A DNA stretch of 64,000 nt, from positions 33,215-97,214 of the forward strand of contig CAJJBD010000041.1 in NCBI GenBank assembly GCA_905182325.1, read 5' to 3'. The notes beneath the pieces are model-generated. The model made no database searches, was not told the DNA's origin, and saw only the letters and a program-made list of their open reading frames with translations. Source of the DNA: an uncultured Planktomarina sp. (GTDB lineage Bacteria; Pseudomonadota; Alphaproteobacteria; Rhodobacterales; Rhodobacteraceae). Below, in pieces: positions 10,874 to 21,339 of the stretch (position 1 is the stretch's first letter; each line of letters begins with the position of its first letter). Both the position numbers and the translations under genes were made by a program.

Positions 10874-12031
10874 ATGACCCCAGGTGCACGGGTTGCGGCA
10901 ATGATCGAAGTTTTGGACTCCATTTTGGTAGGAGTGCCGACAGAAAAAGCGCTGACTAACTGGGGCAGAGGCCATAGGTTTGCGGGTTCCAAAGATCGTG
11001 CAGCAATCCGAGATCTCGTATTTCAAGCTATAAGATGTCGTCGTTCAGCAGGTGCTTGGCCGAACCCTATATCCGCGAGGTCTTGGGCAATTGGTTCCTT
11101 GCGGATCAACGATATAGGACTAGAGAACTTGTTTAACAACATTGGTCACGCACCTCCACTTCTTGAAATTGATGAGATTATAACAAATAAATGCACTAAA
11201 GAGGATGCTTTTGACTTACAGGACTGGGTTGTTGAAGAACTTTTTACATCTTATGGTTCAAAAAAGGCTTCTAAAATTGCAGAACTTTTGCGACACCGTG
11301 CACCAATTTGTTTGCGTGTTAATACTCAAAAGGCGTCCCTAATCAGCGTACAAAAAACTCTGGCAGACGATATGATAGAAACTATTCTTAATCCCGTTTG
11401 TGACACAGCACTCACAGTTATGACAAATCCCAGGCGAGTTGTTCTACATGATATATATAAAAAAGGTTGGATTGAACTACAAGACGCAGCATCTCAGGCT
11501 GTTGCAGCATTAATTCCTGCAAAAGGACGAGTTTTAGATTTTTGTGCAGGTGGTGGTGGCAAATGTTTAGCGGTTTCTGCAAGAACCGGTGGATTAGTAT
11601 TTGCACATGACGCAAATCCCGATCGTATGTCAGAAATTAAAGTACGCGCTTTGCGTGGAGGGCACGATATTAACGTCATATTACCTGATCAAATTGATGA
11701 GTATGGTCAATTTGATTCAATATTCTGTGACCTCCCATGTTCTGGTTCAGGCGCCTGGAGACGCTCTCCAGAAGAAAAATGGAGCCTAACCCAAGCTGAC
11801 ATTTTGGAGTATCAGAAGCTACAACGCGAGATACTAGTTAAAGCTGAGGGATTTGTTGAACTAGGTGGTACTCTTTCGATGATCACATGCTCCATTTTTA
11901 ATGCCGAAAACCAAGCACAACGCGATTTTTTACTCGGAAAATTTAAAAGTTTGAAGATTATCTCTGAAAATCAGTATCTTCCCACAGAAAATAATGATGG
12001 CTTATATAACGTTGTTTTACAAAAATCCTGA
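10874..12031 (+). CDS. rsmB: RsmB/NOP-family 16S rRNA (cytosine-C5) methyltransferase
   Basis: SAM-dependent m5C methyltransferase, most likely acting on 16S rRNA. The SAM-binding motif is VLDFCAGGGGK (about residue 219), followed by the two catalytic cysteine motifs DLPCSGSGAW (about 287) and ITCSIFNAEN (about 337). The N-terminal 140 residues form a NusB-like helical region of low conservation. Length is 385 residues, slightly short of E. coli RsmB (429). It starts immediately after the guaB stop, so it is in the same operon, and a terminator-like hairpin follows. The family is certain; the exact target base (C967) is inferred. Confidence 0.88.
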   Translation: MTPGARVAAMIEVLDSILVGVPTEKALTNWGRGHRFAGSKDRAAIRDLVFQAIRCRRSAGAWPNPISARSWAIGSLRINDIGLENLFNNIGHAPPLLEIDEIITNKCTKEDAFDLQDWVVEELFTSYGSKKASKIAELLRHRAPICLRVNTQKASLISVQKTLADDMIETILNPVCDTALTVMTNPRRVVLHDIYKKGWIELQDAASQAVAALIPAKGRVLDFCAGGGGKCLAVSARTGGLVFAHDANPDRMSEIKVRALRGGHDINVILPDQIDEYGQFDSIFCDLPCSGSGAWRRSPEEKWSLTQADILEYQKLQREILVKAEGFVELGGTLSMITCSIFNAENQAQRDFLLGKFKSLKIISENQYLPTENNDGLYNVVLQKS

Positions 12032-12042
12032 AGGGACCTATT

Positions 12043-12074
12043 TAAGTGTTTGAATTCACTTATAATTTTTTTTT
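12043..12074 (+). terminator. rho-independent terminator after guaB-rsmB
   Basis: Stem TAAGTG / CACTTA with an 8-nt loop is followed by a T-rich tract (TAATTTTTTTTT). The stem is short and AT-rich but sits 11 nt after the rsmB stop and before the recA promoter. Confidence 0.55.
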
Positions 12075-12088
12075 GATATAAAAATAAC

Positions 12089-12119
12089 TTGAAATGTTCT
12101 TGCTTTAGTCCCATACAAT
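12089..12119 (+). promoter_or_regulatory. putative recA promoter
   Basis: A -35-like TTGAAA (12089-12094) and a -10-like TACAAT (12114-12119) are separated by 19 nt, a little longer than ideal. The pair lies directly upstream of the SOS box, so LexA binding would block initiation. Both hexamers are good matches but no start site is known. Confidence 0.5.
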
Positions 12120-12121
12120 GA

Positions 12122-12136
12122 GAACAAGAGGTGAAC
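12122..12136 (-). promoter_or_regulatory. SOS box (LexA operator) upstream of recA
   Basis: GAACAAGAGGTGAAC reads on the minus strand as GTTC-N7-GTTC, the exact direct-repeat LexA operator known from alphaproteobacteria. It starts 3 nt after the putative -10 box and ends 50 nt before the recA ATG, so it would cover the transcription start. This predicts damage-inducible recA. Confidence 0.88.
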
Positions 12137-12186
12137 ATTTCAACATTGTCCCTCATTACAGTTTATGCGACAAGGAAACAGTAACA

Positions 12187-13275
12187 ATGGCAGCGGCAGA
12201 TTTAATCACAATGACACCAAAATCAGGCGACAGACAAAAGGCTTTAGATAGTGCTTTGGCACAAATAGAGCGGCAATTTGGCAAGGGCTCGATCATGAAG
12301 CTTGGAGATGGCAACGCCATCCAAGAAATTGAGTCAACATCGACGGGCTCAATAGGGTTAGATATTGCACTGGGTATTGGTGGCTTGCCGAAGGGTCGCG
12401 TAGTAGAAATTTATGGTCCTGAATCATCAGGAAAAACAACTTTAACCCTTCATTGTATTGCGGAAGAGCAGAAAAAAGGTGGCGTGTGTGCATTCGTTGA
12501 TGCTGAACACGCCCTGGATCCAAGTTATGCTAAAAAATTAGGCGTAGATTTAGATGACTTGTTAATTTCTCAACCAGACACTGGAGAACAAGCGCTAGAG
12601 ATAACCGATACTTTAATCCGGTCGGGAGCTGTCTCGATGGTAGTTATAGATTCCGTGGCAGCACTTACCCCACGAGCTGAAATAGAAGGTGATATGGGTG
12701 ACCATCAGGTGGGTGCGCAAGCCAGGCTTATGAGCCAAGCGCTGAGGAAGCTAACTGGTAGTATAAGCAAGTCAAACTGTATGGTAATTTTTATTAACCA
12801 AATTCGTATGAAAATTGGTGTAATGTTTGGTAGCCCTGAAACGACGTCAGGCGGGAATGCTCTTAAATTCTATTCGTCAGTCCGACTCGATATTCGTAGA
12901 ATTGGCGCACTGAAAGATAGAGACGAAGTGGTTGGCAATGCTACCCGAGTTAAAGTTGTTAAAAACAAAGTAGCGCCACCCTTTAAACAAGTTGAATTTG
13001 ACATCATGTATGGTGAGGGCATTTCAAAAATGGGTGAGTTAGTAGATTTGGGTGTTAAGGTGGGCATCGTTGAAAAATCTGGCAGCTGGTATAGCTACGG
13101 TGACGAGCGGATTGGTCAAGGGCGTGAAAATGCAAAAACATTCCTACGTGAAAATGCATCTATGGCCCATGATATTGAAGATAAAATTCGTGCGGCTCAT
13201 GGCCTTGATTTTGATAAACCAAGCGTGGAAGCTAAGCCAGTTGCCAATGATGAAAACAATGTAATCGACCTTTAA
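12187..13275 (+). CDS. recA: recombinase RecA
   Basis: DNA strand-exchange ATPase for homologous recombination and co-protease for LexA in the SOS response. Walker [10 protein letters not shown] (about residues 77-85), Walker [10 protein letters not shown] and the DNA-binding loop region from [17 protein letters not shown] are intact. The ATG at 12187 with an AAGGAAA site gives 362 residues; the track start at 12118 lies inside the promoter and operator and is not used. The C-terminal tail is acidic ([10 protein letters not shown]). Regulation is by the GTTC-N7-GTTC SOS box upstream, and a strong hairpin terminator lies downstream. Confidence 0.98.
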   Translation: MAAADLITMTPKSGDRQKALDSALAQIERQFGKGSIMKLGDGNAIQEIESTSTGSIGLDIALGIGGLPKGRVVEIYGPESSGKTTLTLHCIAEEQKKGGVCAFVDAEHALDPSYAKKLGVDLDDLLISQPDTGEQALEITDTLIRSGAVSMVVIDSVAALTPRAEIEGDMGDHQVGAQARLMSQALRKLTGSISKSNCMVIFINQIRMKIGVMFGSPETTSGGNALKFYSSVRLDIRRIGALKDRDEVVGNATRVKVVKNKVAPPFKQVEFDIMYGEGISKMGELVDLGVKVGIVEKSGSWYSYGDERIGQGRENAKTFLRENASMAHDIEDKIRAAHGLDFDKPSVEAKPVANDENNVIDL

Positions 13276-13302
13276 TAAATTAATCAACACTAATTAATTA
13301 CT

Positions 13303-13334
13303 AAATACCTCGAAACATCAATTTCGGGGTATTT
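13303..13334 (+). terminator. hairpin terminator after recA
   Basis: AAATACCTCGAAA pairs with TTTCGGGGTATTT (13 bp with one G-U) around a 6-nt loop, 27 nt after the recA stop. The descending arm ends in ATTT and is followed by GCTTT; the U-tract is weak, but the stem is long and the position fits. Confidence 0.7.
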
Positions 13335-13408
13335 GCTTTGGCGTAGACACTTCACATAAGGAGTTGTAAGTCTTTGCCAACTATAAATTAAGAGGTTTTT
13401 GTAAAAAA

Positions 13409-16069
13409 ATGCCTACGTTAAATGACATCCGCTCAACTTTTTTGAACTATTATGCCCGCCAAGGACATAAGGTGTTACCTTCTAGTCCACTAGTGCCACG
13501 AAACGATCCAACATTGATGTTCGTTAATTCTGGCATGGTTCAGTTTAAAAATCTATTTACGGGTGTGGAGACCCAAGATTACACACGGGCTACAACTGCT
13601 CAAAAGTGCGTGCGGGCAGGGGGTAAACATAATGATTTAGACAACGTCGGCTACACAGCTAGACATCATACCTTCTTCGAAATGATGGGGAATTTCAGTT
13701 TTGGAGATTATTTTAAACAAGAAGCCATTTCCTATGCCTGGGAAATGCTAACCAAAGAACTTTGTATCCCTAAAGAAAAACTAATTGTCACTGTATATCA
13801 CGACGACGATGAGGCTGTCCAAATTTGGAAAAGTGTTGCTGGGCTTTCAGATGATAAAATTATTAGAATTAAGACAGATGATAACTTTTGGATGATGGGG
13901 TCAACAGGTCCATGTGGCCCAAGCTCAGAAGTATTCTATGATCATGGTGACCATATATGGGGTGGCCCTCCAGGTAGTCCAGAGGAGGATGGTGATCGTT
14001 TTGTTGAAATTTGGAACCTCGTATTCATGCAATTCGAACAGTTTGAAGATGGTACGCGTGCACCACTGTCGTCTCAATCAATAGACACAGGAATGGGCAT
14101 AGAGCGAGTGGCAGCACTCTTGCAAGGCACTAACGATAACTATTCTACTGATTTAATGCGAAACCTTATAGAGGCATCTGCAGATGCAACTTCGTCTGAC
14201 CCAGATGGACCAGATAAAACTCACCATCGCGTAATTGCAGATCATTTGCGTTCTACTTCTTTTTTAATAGCAGATGGAGTTTTGCCATCAAAAGACGGCC
14301 GTGGGTATGTTTTGCGCCGCATAATGCGACGAGCAATGCGACATGCTCACTTAATAGGAGCGGAAGACCCCTTACTACACCGACTAGTGCCGTCACTGGT
14401 ACAGCAGATGGGCGCTGCCTATCCTGAGTTAGTCCAAGCGCAAGCTATGATTGAGGAGACACTTCTACAAGAAGAGACCCGTTTTAGAACTACCCTGGAT
14501 CGTGGACTTAAGTTACTGGAAGGCGAAATCTCAAAATTGCGTCCTGGGGGTTCTCTGCCTGGAAAGACAGCGTTTAAGTTGTATGACACCTTTGGATTTC
14601 CACTAGACCTGACGCAAGACGCTTTGCGCGAACAGAAAATGGCAGTCGATACTGAAGGCTTTGACGCTGCGATGTCTGAACAGAAAATAAAAGCGAGGGC
14701 GGCTTGGTCAGGTTCTGGCGAAATAGCCAATGATACGATTTGGTATGATATATTTGACACTCATGGAGCAACTGAGTTTCTGGGGTATGATACTGAACAA
14801 TCTGAAGGACAATTATTAGCGTTAGTTCAAGGAGATGAAAAACTCCAGATAGTATCTGCGGGAGCAACAGTGCAGCTAATTTTTAATCAAACTCCCTTCT
14901 ATGCTGAAAGTGGTGGGCAGGTAGGGGATACCGGACAAATCAAAACTGATACCGGTTGTGTGAAAATAACCGATACCCGCAAATCTGCTGAGATTGTTAT
15001 CCATATGGGTACAGTGTTGGAGGGAACTCTTACTATTGGCCAGCCTGCAGAGCTCGAAGTAAATCAAGCCCGTCGCAATAGTATTCGCGCGAACCATTCT
15101 GCGACACATTTACTTCATGAGGCTCTGCGGCGTTCATTAGGCGAGCATGTTGCGCAACGTGGGTCGTTAAATAGCCATGATCGGTTACGGTTTGATTTTA
15201 GTCACGGACATGCCCTCACTCCCGAACAGCTGGAAGGAGTACAAGGAGAGGTGAACAATTATATCCGACAAAATACTACTGTTGAAACACGAGTTATGAC
15301 ACCTGACGCTGCGCGTGAGCTAGGCGCACAAGCGCTCTTTGGCGAGAAATATGGAGATGAGGTAAGAGTGATTTCAATGGGTAACCTTGAAGGTTCTAAA
15401 AAGGGCGCTTCTGCCAATACTTATAGCTTGGAGCTTTGTGGTGGTACCCACGTTCGGCAAACTGGAGATATCGGCAGTTTTATATTGCTGGGTGATGCTG
15501 CTTCATCAGCTGGGGTTCGTCGGGTTGAAGCCGTTACCGGAAGCGCTGCTATCACTTATATTCAATCACAACAGAGCGTTGTATTACAAGCAGCCAGCAC
15601 ACTAAAGGTGCAGCCTGCAGAGCTGGCTGTGAGAGCACAACAACTTCTAGATGAACGTAAAAACCTCAAAAACGAGATCACCGATCTGCGCCGTAATTTA
15701 GCAATGTCGAGCAAGGATGGAACCAATATTTCTGACCCCATAAATGTGGCAGGAAATTTATTTTTAGCTCAAGTTTTACAAGGAGTTACAGGCCGTGACT
15801 TACCTACCTTGGTAGATAGTAAAAAAGTGGAATTAGGCTCTGGAGCAGTTTTATTAATTGCAGAAAATGATGGCAAAACTGCGGTCGCAGCTGGTGTTAC
15901 AGATGATCTTACTGACATCTTTTCCGCTGTTGATATGGTTAAAGTTGCGGTCGCTGAACTTGGAGGTAAAGGTGGTGGTGGCAGAGCCGATATGGCGCAG
16001 GGTGGAGCAAAATCGGCTAAAAACGCCGACTTGGCCGTAGCGGCTGTAAAAAAATTATTGGAAGGATAA
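13409..16069 (+). CDS. alaS: alanine--tRNA ligase
   Basis: Class II synthetase charging tRNA-Ala. The N-terminal catalytic domain begins [14 protein letters not shown] and contains [13 protein letters not shown] and the [18 protein letters not shown] block. The editing domain has the zinc-type [11 protein letters not shown] (about residue 563) and CGGTH (about 677). The C-terminal DHHA1 domain ends with the glycine-rich [15 protein letters not shown]. Length is 886 residues, full size. It is the first gene after the recA terminator, with an AGAGG site somewhat distant from the ATG. The DUF1330 gene follows by 3 nt. Confidence 0.98.
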   Translation: MPTLNDIRSTFLNYYARQGHKVLPSSPLVPRNDPTLMFVNSGMVQFKNLFTGVETQDYTRATTAQKCVRAGGKHNDLDNVGYTARHHTFFEMMGNFSFGDYFKQEAISYAWEMLTKELCIPKEKLIVTVYHDDDEAVQIWKSVAGLSDDKIIRIKTDDNFWMMGSTGPCGPSSEVFYDHGDHIWGGPPGSPEEDGDRFVEIWNLVFMQFEQFEDGTRAPLSSQSIDTGMGIERVAALLQGTNDNYSTDLMRNLIEASADATSSDPDGPDKTHHRVIADHLRSTSFLIADGVLPSKDGRGYVLRRIMRRAMRHAHLIGAEDPLLHRLVPSLVQQMGAAYPELVQAQAMIEETLLQEETRFRTTLDRGLKLLEGEISKLRPGGSLPGKTAFKLYDTFGFPLDLTQDALREQKMAVDTEGFDAAMSEQKIKARAAWSGSGEIANDTIWYDIFDTHGATEFLGYDTEQSEGQLLALVQGDEKLQIVSAGATVQLIFNQTPFYAESGGQVGDTGQIKTDTGCVKITDTRKSAEIVIHMGTVLEGTLTIGQPAELEVNQARRNSIRANHSATHLLHEALRRSLGEHVAQRGSLNSHDRLRFDFSHGHALTPEQLEGVQGEVNNYIRQNTTVETRVMTPDAARELGAQALFGEKYGDEVRVISMGNLEGSKKGASANTYSLELCGGTHVRQTGDIGSFILLGDAASSAGVRRVEAVTGSAAITYIQSQQSVVLQAASTLKVQPAELAVRAQQLLDERKNLKNEITDLRRNLAMSSKDGTNISDPINVAGNLFLAQVLQGVTGRDLPTLVDSKKVELGSGAVLLIAENDGKTAVAAGVTDDLTDIFSAVDMVKVAVAELGGKGGGGRADMAQGGAKSAKNADLAVAAVKKLLEG

Positions 16070-16072
16070 CAA

Positions 16073-16363
16073 ATGAGAAAAGCGCTATGGATTGCCCATG
16101 TAAATGTTTTGGATGCTAGTAAACTTGGGGCGTATGCTGAGGCGGCAACACCAATCATAAGAACCCATGGTGGAATTTTTTTGGCTCGCGGTGGAGCATA
16201 TGAACAATTAGAGGGCAAGGACCACACCAGAAACGTTGTAGCCCAGTTTCCAAGCCTAAAAGCAGCTCATGACTGTTATCACTCTGCGGGATATCAAGCA
16301 GCGATCAAGCTAGGTGAGGGCGGCTTCCAGCGAAGTTTAATGATTGTTGAATGCGTGGACTGA
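16073..16363 (+). CDS. DUF1330 family protein
   Basis: 96-residue protein of the dimeric alpha+beta barrel type. The pattern YAEAATPIIRTHGGIFLARGG, followed by a conserved RNVVAQFPSLKAAHDCYHS-like segment, is characteristic of DUF1330. It sits 3 nt after alaS and is probably co-transcribed. The biochemical role of the family is not established. No signal peptide or membrane segment is seen. Confidence 0.85.
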   Translation: MRKALWIAHVNVLDASKLGAYAEAATPIIRTHGGIFLARGGAYEQLEGKDHTRNVVAQFPSLKAAHDCYHSAGYQAAIKLGEGGFQRSLMIVECVD

Positions 16364-16401
16364 AATCTCTAAATTAATATATATTCAACTAAAAACTGTA
16401 T

Positions 16402-18219
16402 CTAAGCTGTACGCGACGCTCTCTTTCGTTCGTGTGGGTCCAAATGGACCTTACGCAACCTAATTACTTTTGGTGTAACTTCTACAAGTTCATCATTGTC
16501 GATATAGGCTATTGCCTCTTCTAAGGACAGTTTCATAGGTGTGGTAAGACGCACAGCCTCGTCAGTACCACTCGCACGAACATTTGTTAGCTTTTTGCCC
16601 TTCAGAGGATTAACCTCTAAATCGTTTTCACGATTATGTTCGCCAATAATCATACCCTGATAAACGTCTTCTTGGACGCCAATAAAAAACTTACCACGAT
16701 CTTCGAGGTTGAATAACGCATATGGCACCGAAGATCCGTTTTCCATTGAAATAAGAACGCCGGCGCGCCGACCTGGAATCGGCCCTTTATGGGCTGCCCA
16801 AGTATGAAAAACTCGGTTCAAAACGCCAGTTCCACGAGTGTCAGTCATAAATTCACCCTGATATCCTATTAGGCCGCGTGATGGGACATGCGCAATCACA
16901 CGAGTTTTGCCTACACCTACTGATTTCATTTCGGCCAAATCGCCTTTTCTAGAACCAGTAAGCTTTTCGATAACTACACCGGAGTATTCCTCATCCACAT
17001 CTATAGTTACCTCTTCTATTGGCTCTAAACGTACACCATTCTCCTCACGGAACAGTACCCTAGGACGGCTTATTGAGAGCTCAAATCCTTCTCGACGCAT
17101 GTTTTCTATTAAAACACCCATCTGCAATTCACCACGACCGGCAACCTCAAAAGATTCACCACTTGGGGTATCCGTTACACGTATCGCGACATTCGTTTCC
17201 GCTTCATCCATTAGTCGTTTTCTAATAATACGGCTTTGAACTTTTTTGCCATCTCTACCCGCTAAAGGGCTATCGTTTATTCCAAAGGTTACCGAAATTG
17301 TTGGCGGATCTATAGGTAGCGAGGGCAGGGCATCAATAACCTCTGCAGCGCATATTGTATCTGCTACAGTTGCCTTTGACATACCAGCTAATGATACAAT
17401 GTCACCAGCAACAGCCTCATCAATTGCAGTTTTTGACAACCCACGAAATGCTAAAATTTTTGTACAACGAAATTGCTCAATACGTGTGCCATCTCTTGAA
17501 AGTGCTTTAACTGTTTCACCAGCCTTCAATCGACCCGTCTCAACACGCCCAGTCAGTATTCGCCCTATAAATTGGTCTGCACCTAACGTAGTGGCGAGCA
17601 TTGAGAAAGGCTCGTTTGTTCGCTGTATTTGCTTAGGAGGTTCCACATGGCTGACAATCAAATCAAATAGTGCTGATAAGTCCTTGCGGGGACCATCTAA
17701 TTGTTCATCTGCCCAACCCGCTCTACCAGACGCATAAAGAATTGGGAAATCTAACTGACCTTCGTTAGCGTCAAGCGCGGCAAATAGGTCAAAACATTCA
17801 TCCAATGCTCTGTCCGGCTCGCCATCCGGTTTGTCCACTTTATTAACAACCACAATAGGCTTTAGACCTAAGGCTAACGCCTTTGAAGTAACAAATTTGG
17901 TTTGTGGCATTGGACCCTCAGCAGCGTCAACTAGCAATACCACCCCATCTACCATGGATAATATTCGTTCTACTTCGCCACCAAAGTCAGCATGTCCGGG
18001 CGTATCGACAATATTTATTCGTGTTCCCTGCCACTCAACTGATGTTGCCTTTGCCAAAATAGTTATACCACGTTCACGCTCGAGGTCATTACTGTCCATA
18101 GCGCGCTCTGTAGTAGCTTGGTTTTCTCGGTAGGTTCCCGATTGTTTTAAAAGCTCATCAACCAAAGTAGTTTTTCCATGGTCAACGTGTGCGATGATCG
18201 CGATATTACGCAGGTCCAT
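16402..18219 (-). CDS. typA: translational GTPase TypA/BipA
   Basis: Ribosome-associated EF-G-like GTPase involved in 50S assembly and stress adaptation. G1 [14 protein letters not shown] (residues 10-23), a switch-I region with ERERGITI, G3 [11 protein letters not shown] and G4 NKVDKPD are intact. The C-terminal TypA-specific part contains [19 protein letters not shown]. Length is 605 residues, normal. It is convergent with alaS-DUF1330 and starts 59 nt from the end of livM. The 163-aa and 110-aa plus-strand ORFs opposite it are antisense shadows. Confidence 0.97.
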   Translation of the reverse strand: MDLRNIAIIAHVDHGKTTLVDELLKQSGTYRENQATTERAMDSNDLERERGITILAKATSVEWQGTRINIVDTPGHADFGGEVERILSMVDGVVLLVDAAEGPMPQTKFVTSKALALGLKPIVVVNKVDKPDGEPDRALDECFDLFAALDANEGQLDFPILYASGRAGWADEQLDGPRKDLSALFDLIVSHVEPPKQIQRTNEPFSMLATTLGADQFIGRILTGRVETGRLKAGETVKALSRDGTRIEQFRCTKILAFRGLSKTAIDEAVAGDIVSLAGMSKATVADTICAAEVIDALPSLPIDPPTISVTFGINDSPLAGRDGKKVQSRIIRKRLMDEAETNVAIRVTDTPSGESFEVAGRGELQMGVLIENMRREGFELSISRPRVLFREENGVRLEPIEEVTIDVDEEYSGVVIEKLTGSRKGDLAEMKSVGVGKTRVIAHVPSRGLIGYQGEFMTDTRGTGVLNRVFHTWAAHKGPIPGRRAGVLISMENGSSVPYALFNLEDRGKFFIGVQEDVYQGMIIGEHNRENDLEVNPLKGKKLTNVRASGTDEAVRLTTPMKLSLEEAIAYIDNDELVEVTPKVIRLRKVHLDPHERKRASRTA

Positions 18220-18278
18220 TATTTGCCTCTTCCTTGCTCAAAGCGGCGCCTATACTGCGAAGCGATGAAAGGAAAGGG

Positions 18279-19613
18279 TTACTTTTCAGGTATGAGCCCT
18301 CTTGGTGCAAATCTTAATACCAGAATTAAAATTAGACCCATTGTCAGCAACCTCATATGGGCGACAGAATCTATCAAATGAATACGCAACGCATTGTCTT
18401 CAGCCATTCCAGCAGTAATACCCTGCATCAACATCGCTCCAAAAGGTTCCACTTGAACCCAAAGAAAAAATATTAAAAATCCGCCCAGTACAGAACCAAA
18501 ATTATTTCCAGAGCCACCTACAATTACCATCACCCAAATCAAAAAAGTAAATCGTAAAGGCTGATAACTTCCAGGCGTTAGCTGACTGTCTAACGTCGTC
18601 ATCATTGCACCGGCAACACCACAAATGGCAGACCCTAAAATAAAAACCTGCAGGTGGCGAGCCGTTATGTTTTTGCCCATTGCTCCAGCCGCATACTCAT
18701 TATCACGAATAGCGCGCATCATTCTGCCCCATGGGCTTGCCAGAGCTAGTTGCGCTAGAGTTAAAATTATTACCAGTACAAATGCAAAAAGGCCTGCATA
18801 TCCAAGTTTTACCACAATTGATGACGTAGTCACAGGGTCACCCCCGAAACTAGATACCCAATCTAGAAAGCCCGCACTTTCTTGCAGATCAATTTCGTAG
18901 GGAACTGGCCGGGGTAAGCCGCTTACATTCTTGACGCCTCGTGCAAGCCAATCTTCATTTTTCATAACAGCAATAATAATCTCAGAAATACCTAGCGTTG
19001 CAATTGCTAGGTAGTCGGAGCGAAGTCCAAGTGCTGTTTTGCCTATTAAATAAGCCACACTCGCTGCTAAAACGCCGCCAATTGGCCAAGAAATTACCGT
19101 CATGAAACCCCAAGACTTATAATTTACGCCACCAAAGTTTAAACCACCCAAATAACCAGTGCCTGCAGGATTAACTGCTTCAACGGCCTCAACGCCACCG
19201 TCAAAAACATATCTGAATACAAAAAAACCAATCACTAGCACACCAACAGTACTAAAAGTTTTGTTTCTTCCTGGCGCCATTTTTGTTTGACAAAGAATTG
19301 CAGCCGTAATGGTTGCAGCGCCTAAAAGTAAACCTAATAATACTTGAGCGCCTCCTGCAGCCCAGGCATCCTTAGTAGGAGGCATAGATACAAGAACCGC
19401 GGCCAGGCCACCGAGAGCTACAAATCCAACTACCCCCACATTGAAAAGACCAGCAAAGCCCCACTGCAGGTTGACCCCAAGGGACATGATAGCTGAAATC
19501 AGTCCCATGTTTAAAATAAAGAGGGCAGTGTTCCAGCTTTGTATAAAACCAGTACCGGCAATTAAACAGGCTACAAAAATAAATAGTCCAATGTTTCTGA
19601 CCGATGTTGTCAT
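18279..19613 (-). CDS. livM: branched-chain amino acid ABC transporter permease LivM
   Basis: Inner-membrane permease subunit of a HAAT-family importer. About ten hydrophobic segments are visible, with the family loop SDYLAIATLGISEIIIAVMKNEDWLARG and the EAA-like stretch around GRMMRAIRDNEYAAGAMGKN. The 444 residues are at the long end for LivM because of an N-terminal extension and an insert after the first helices. The start overlaps the livH stop by ATGA. It is the last gene of the five-gene liv operon. Confidence 0.95.
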   Translation of the reverse strand: MTTSVRNIGLFIFVACLIAGTGFIQSWNTALFILNMGLISAIMSLGVNLQWGFAGLFNVGVVGFVALGGLAAVLVSMPPTKDAWAAGGAQVLLGLLLGAATITAAILCQTKMAPGRNKTFSTVGVLVIGFFVFRYVFDGGVEAVEAVNPAGTGYLGGLNFGGVNYKSWGFMTVISWPIGGVLAASVAYLIGKTALGLRSDYLAIATLGISEIIIAVMKNEDWLARGVKNVSGLPRPVPYEIDLQESAGFLDWVSSFGGDPVTTSSIVVKLGYAGLFAFVLVIILTLAQLALASPWGRMMRAIRDNEYAAGAMGKNITARHLQVFILGSAICGVAGAMMTTLDSQLTPGSYQPLRFTFLIWVMVIVGGSGNNFGSVLGGFLIFFLWVQVEPFGAMLMQGITAGMAEDNALRIHLIDSVAHMRLLTMGLILILVLRFAPRGLIPEK

Positions 19614-20623
19614 ATTGACTTCCCTTTAAATAAACCGGTTGGCCTAAACAGTAGAACAATTAATAAAATCGTAAAACTAACCGCAAATTTATAATCGGTA
19701 GAAAGTAGTTGCACCAATCCAGTCGGCTCCAAGTTCTCTGGCATTAAGTATTTTAATACTTTCTTTAAAGGATAGGTAATTACCACCTCAGAAAAGGCGA
19801 TGACGAACCCTCCAGCAATTGCACCGATAGGATTGCCTAAACCACCTACAATTGCTGCAGCAAATATAGGAAGTAAAAGTTGTAGGAATATAAAGGGCTT
19901 AAAGGATTTATCTAATCCATAAAGAGCGCCAGCGGTAGCCGCAAGGGCCGCCACGATAATCCAAGTTACCATCACAACTTTATCTGGATTAATGCCAGAC
20001 AAAAGTGCTAAATCTTCATTGTCAGAAAACGCGCGCATAGATTTTCCAGTGCGTGTTCGGTTCAAAAACCAGAATAACGCCACCACAAGGATAATTGCCG
20101 TAATAATCGTAATTCCCTGTGTTGTTTTAAACGCTAAACCTTCTTTCAGGCCCGTGAGCAATTTAAACTCTTTGGCGGAAATGATAAAACGCTCGCCATC
20201 GGAGAAACGCTGCTCATTAGGGCCGATGATAATACGCACTAAACCGTTTAAGACGAACATTACGCCCATTGAAACAATAACTAAAATAACTGGAGCGGCT
20301 TTTTGACGTCTGTAAAATTGGTACACAAATTTATCGATCAAAAGTAATAACGCAGCCGTTGCAAGAATACCAAACGGAATTCCTAGTAGTGCTGTCGGTA
20401 AAGGCCCTAACGTAATTCCCCAGCTTTGAAAAAGCCAAGTAAACAAAATTGTTACCATAGCGCCAAACGCCATTGTGTCACCGTGCGCAAAGTTTGAAAA
20501 ACGCAAAATGCCGTAAATTAAGGTCACACCTAGAGCGCCAAGGGCGAGTTGGCTACCATAAGTAATTGCAGGAATGAGCACATAATTAGAAAGAACGACT
20601 ATAGAATTTAAGATATCAAGCAT
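19610..20623 (-). CDS. livH: branched-chain amino acid ABC transporter permease LivH
   Basis: Second permease of the HAAT importer, 337 residues with around eight to nine membrane helices. Recognisable are LGALGVTLIYGILRFSNFAHGD near the N-terminus and the cytoplasmic loop ending AFSDNEDLALLSGINPDKV, which contacts the ATPase. The C-terminus RPTGLFKG is typical. It lies 2 nt after livF and overlaps livM, so stoichiometric translation is likely. Confidence 0.95.
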   Translation of the reverse strand: MLDILNSIVVLSNYVLIPAITYGSQLALGALGVTLIYGILRFSNFAHGDTMAFGAMVTILFTWLFQSWGITLGPLPTALLGIPFGILATAALLLLIDKFVYQFYRRQKAAPVILVIVSMGVMFVLNGLVRIIIGPNEQRFSDGERFIISAKEFKLLTGLKEGLAFKTTQGITIITAIILVVALFWFLNRTRTGKSMRAFSDNEDLALLSGINPDKVVMVTWIIVAALAATAGALYGLDKSFKPFIFLQLLLPIFAAAIVGGLGNPIGAIAGGFVIAFSEVVITYPLKKVLKYLMPENLEPTGLVQLLSTDYKFAVSFTILLIVLLFRPTGLFKGKSI

Positions 20624-20625
20624 TA

Positions 20626-21339
20626 TTATCCACCTAAAAACGATTTCCGGACTTCTGGATCTGCTAAAAGGGCAGCTCCGGTATCTGTGAACCTATTACT
20701 TCCTTGTACCAATACATAACCCTTATCTGCGATTGAAAGAGCCTGGCGCGCGTTTTGTTCTACCATCAAAATGGATATCCCAGTTTTGGCAACCTCTATT
20801 ATGCGATCAAACAATTCATCCATCACTATAGGAGACACGCCAGCCGTTGGTTCATCCAGCATTAAAACCCTGGGTTTAGTCATTAATGCACGGCCAACGG
20901 CCACTTGCTGTCTTTGACCACCAGACAACTCTCCCGCTGCTTGTTTTTGCTTTTCTCTGAGAATTGGAAATAATTCATATACCTGCTGCATTGTCACATC
21001 GATATCGTCTCGTCGAAGAAACGCGCCCATTTCAAGATTTTCCTCGACAGTTAGTGAGGTGAAAACATTCGAACTTTGTGGTACAAACGCCATTCCTTTG
21101 GCTACTCGGTCTTGTGGTGAAAGAGTACTGATATCTTCGCCATCCAGCCTTACAGATCCTTGATGTATATTAAGCATCCCAAAAATGGCTTTCATTGCTG
21201 TCGATTTACCAGCCCCATTTGGACCTACTATTACAGCGATCTGACCCGGATCGACAGCTACAGTACACTCATGTAAAATATCCGCTCCCGAACCATATCC
21301 ACCAGTCATTCGTTCACCAATTAAAAATGGCTCTGACAC
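20626..21339 (-). CDS. livF: branched-chain amino acid ABC transporter ATPase LivF
   Basis: ATP-binding subunit, 237 residues. Walker A GPNGAGKST, signature LSGGQRQQ and Walker B VLMLDEPTAGVSP are intact, and NVFTSLTVEENLEMGAF is the LivF-type segment. The start is GTG, overlapping the livG stop as TAGTG. Together with LivG it energises the LivH/LivM permease pair. Confidence 0.95.
   Translation of the reverse strand: MSEPFLIGERMTGGYGSGADILHECTVAVDPGQIAVIVGPNGAGKSTAMKAIFGMLNIHQGSVRLDGEDISTLSPQDRVAKGMAFVPQSSNVFTSLTVEENLEMGAFLRRDDIDVTMQQVYELFPILREKQKQAAGELSGGQRQQVAVGRALMTKPRVLMLDEPTAGVSPIVMDELFDRIIEVAKTGISILMVEQNARQALSIADKGYVLVQGSNRFTDTGAALLADPEVRKSFLGG

Noticed and set aside
15769-16227. 152-aa minus-strand ORF opposite alaS and the DUF1330 gene
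   Set aside because: Antisense shadow spanning two conserved plus-strand genes.
17246-17737. 163-aa plus-strand ORF opposite typA
   Set aside because: Antisense to a conserved gene; serine/proline-rich shadow composition.
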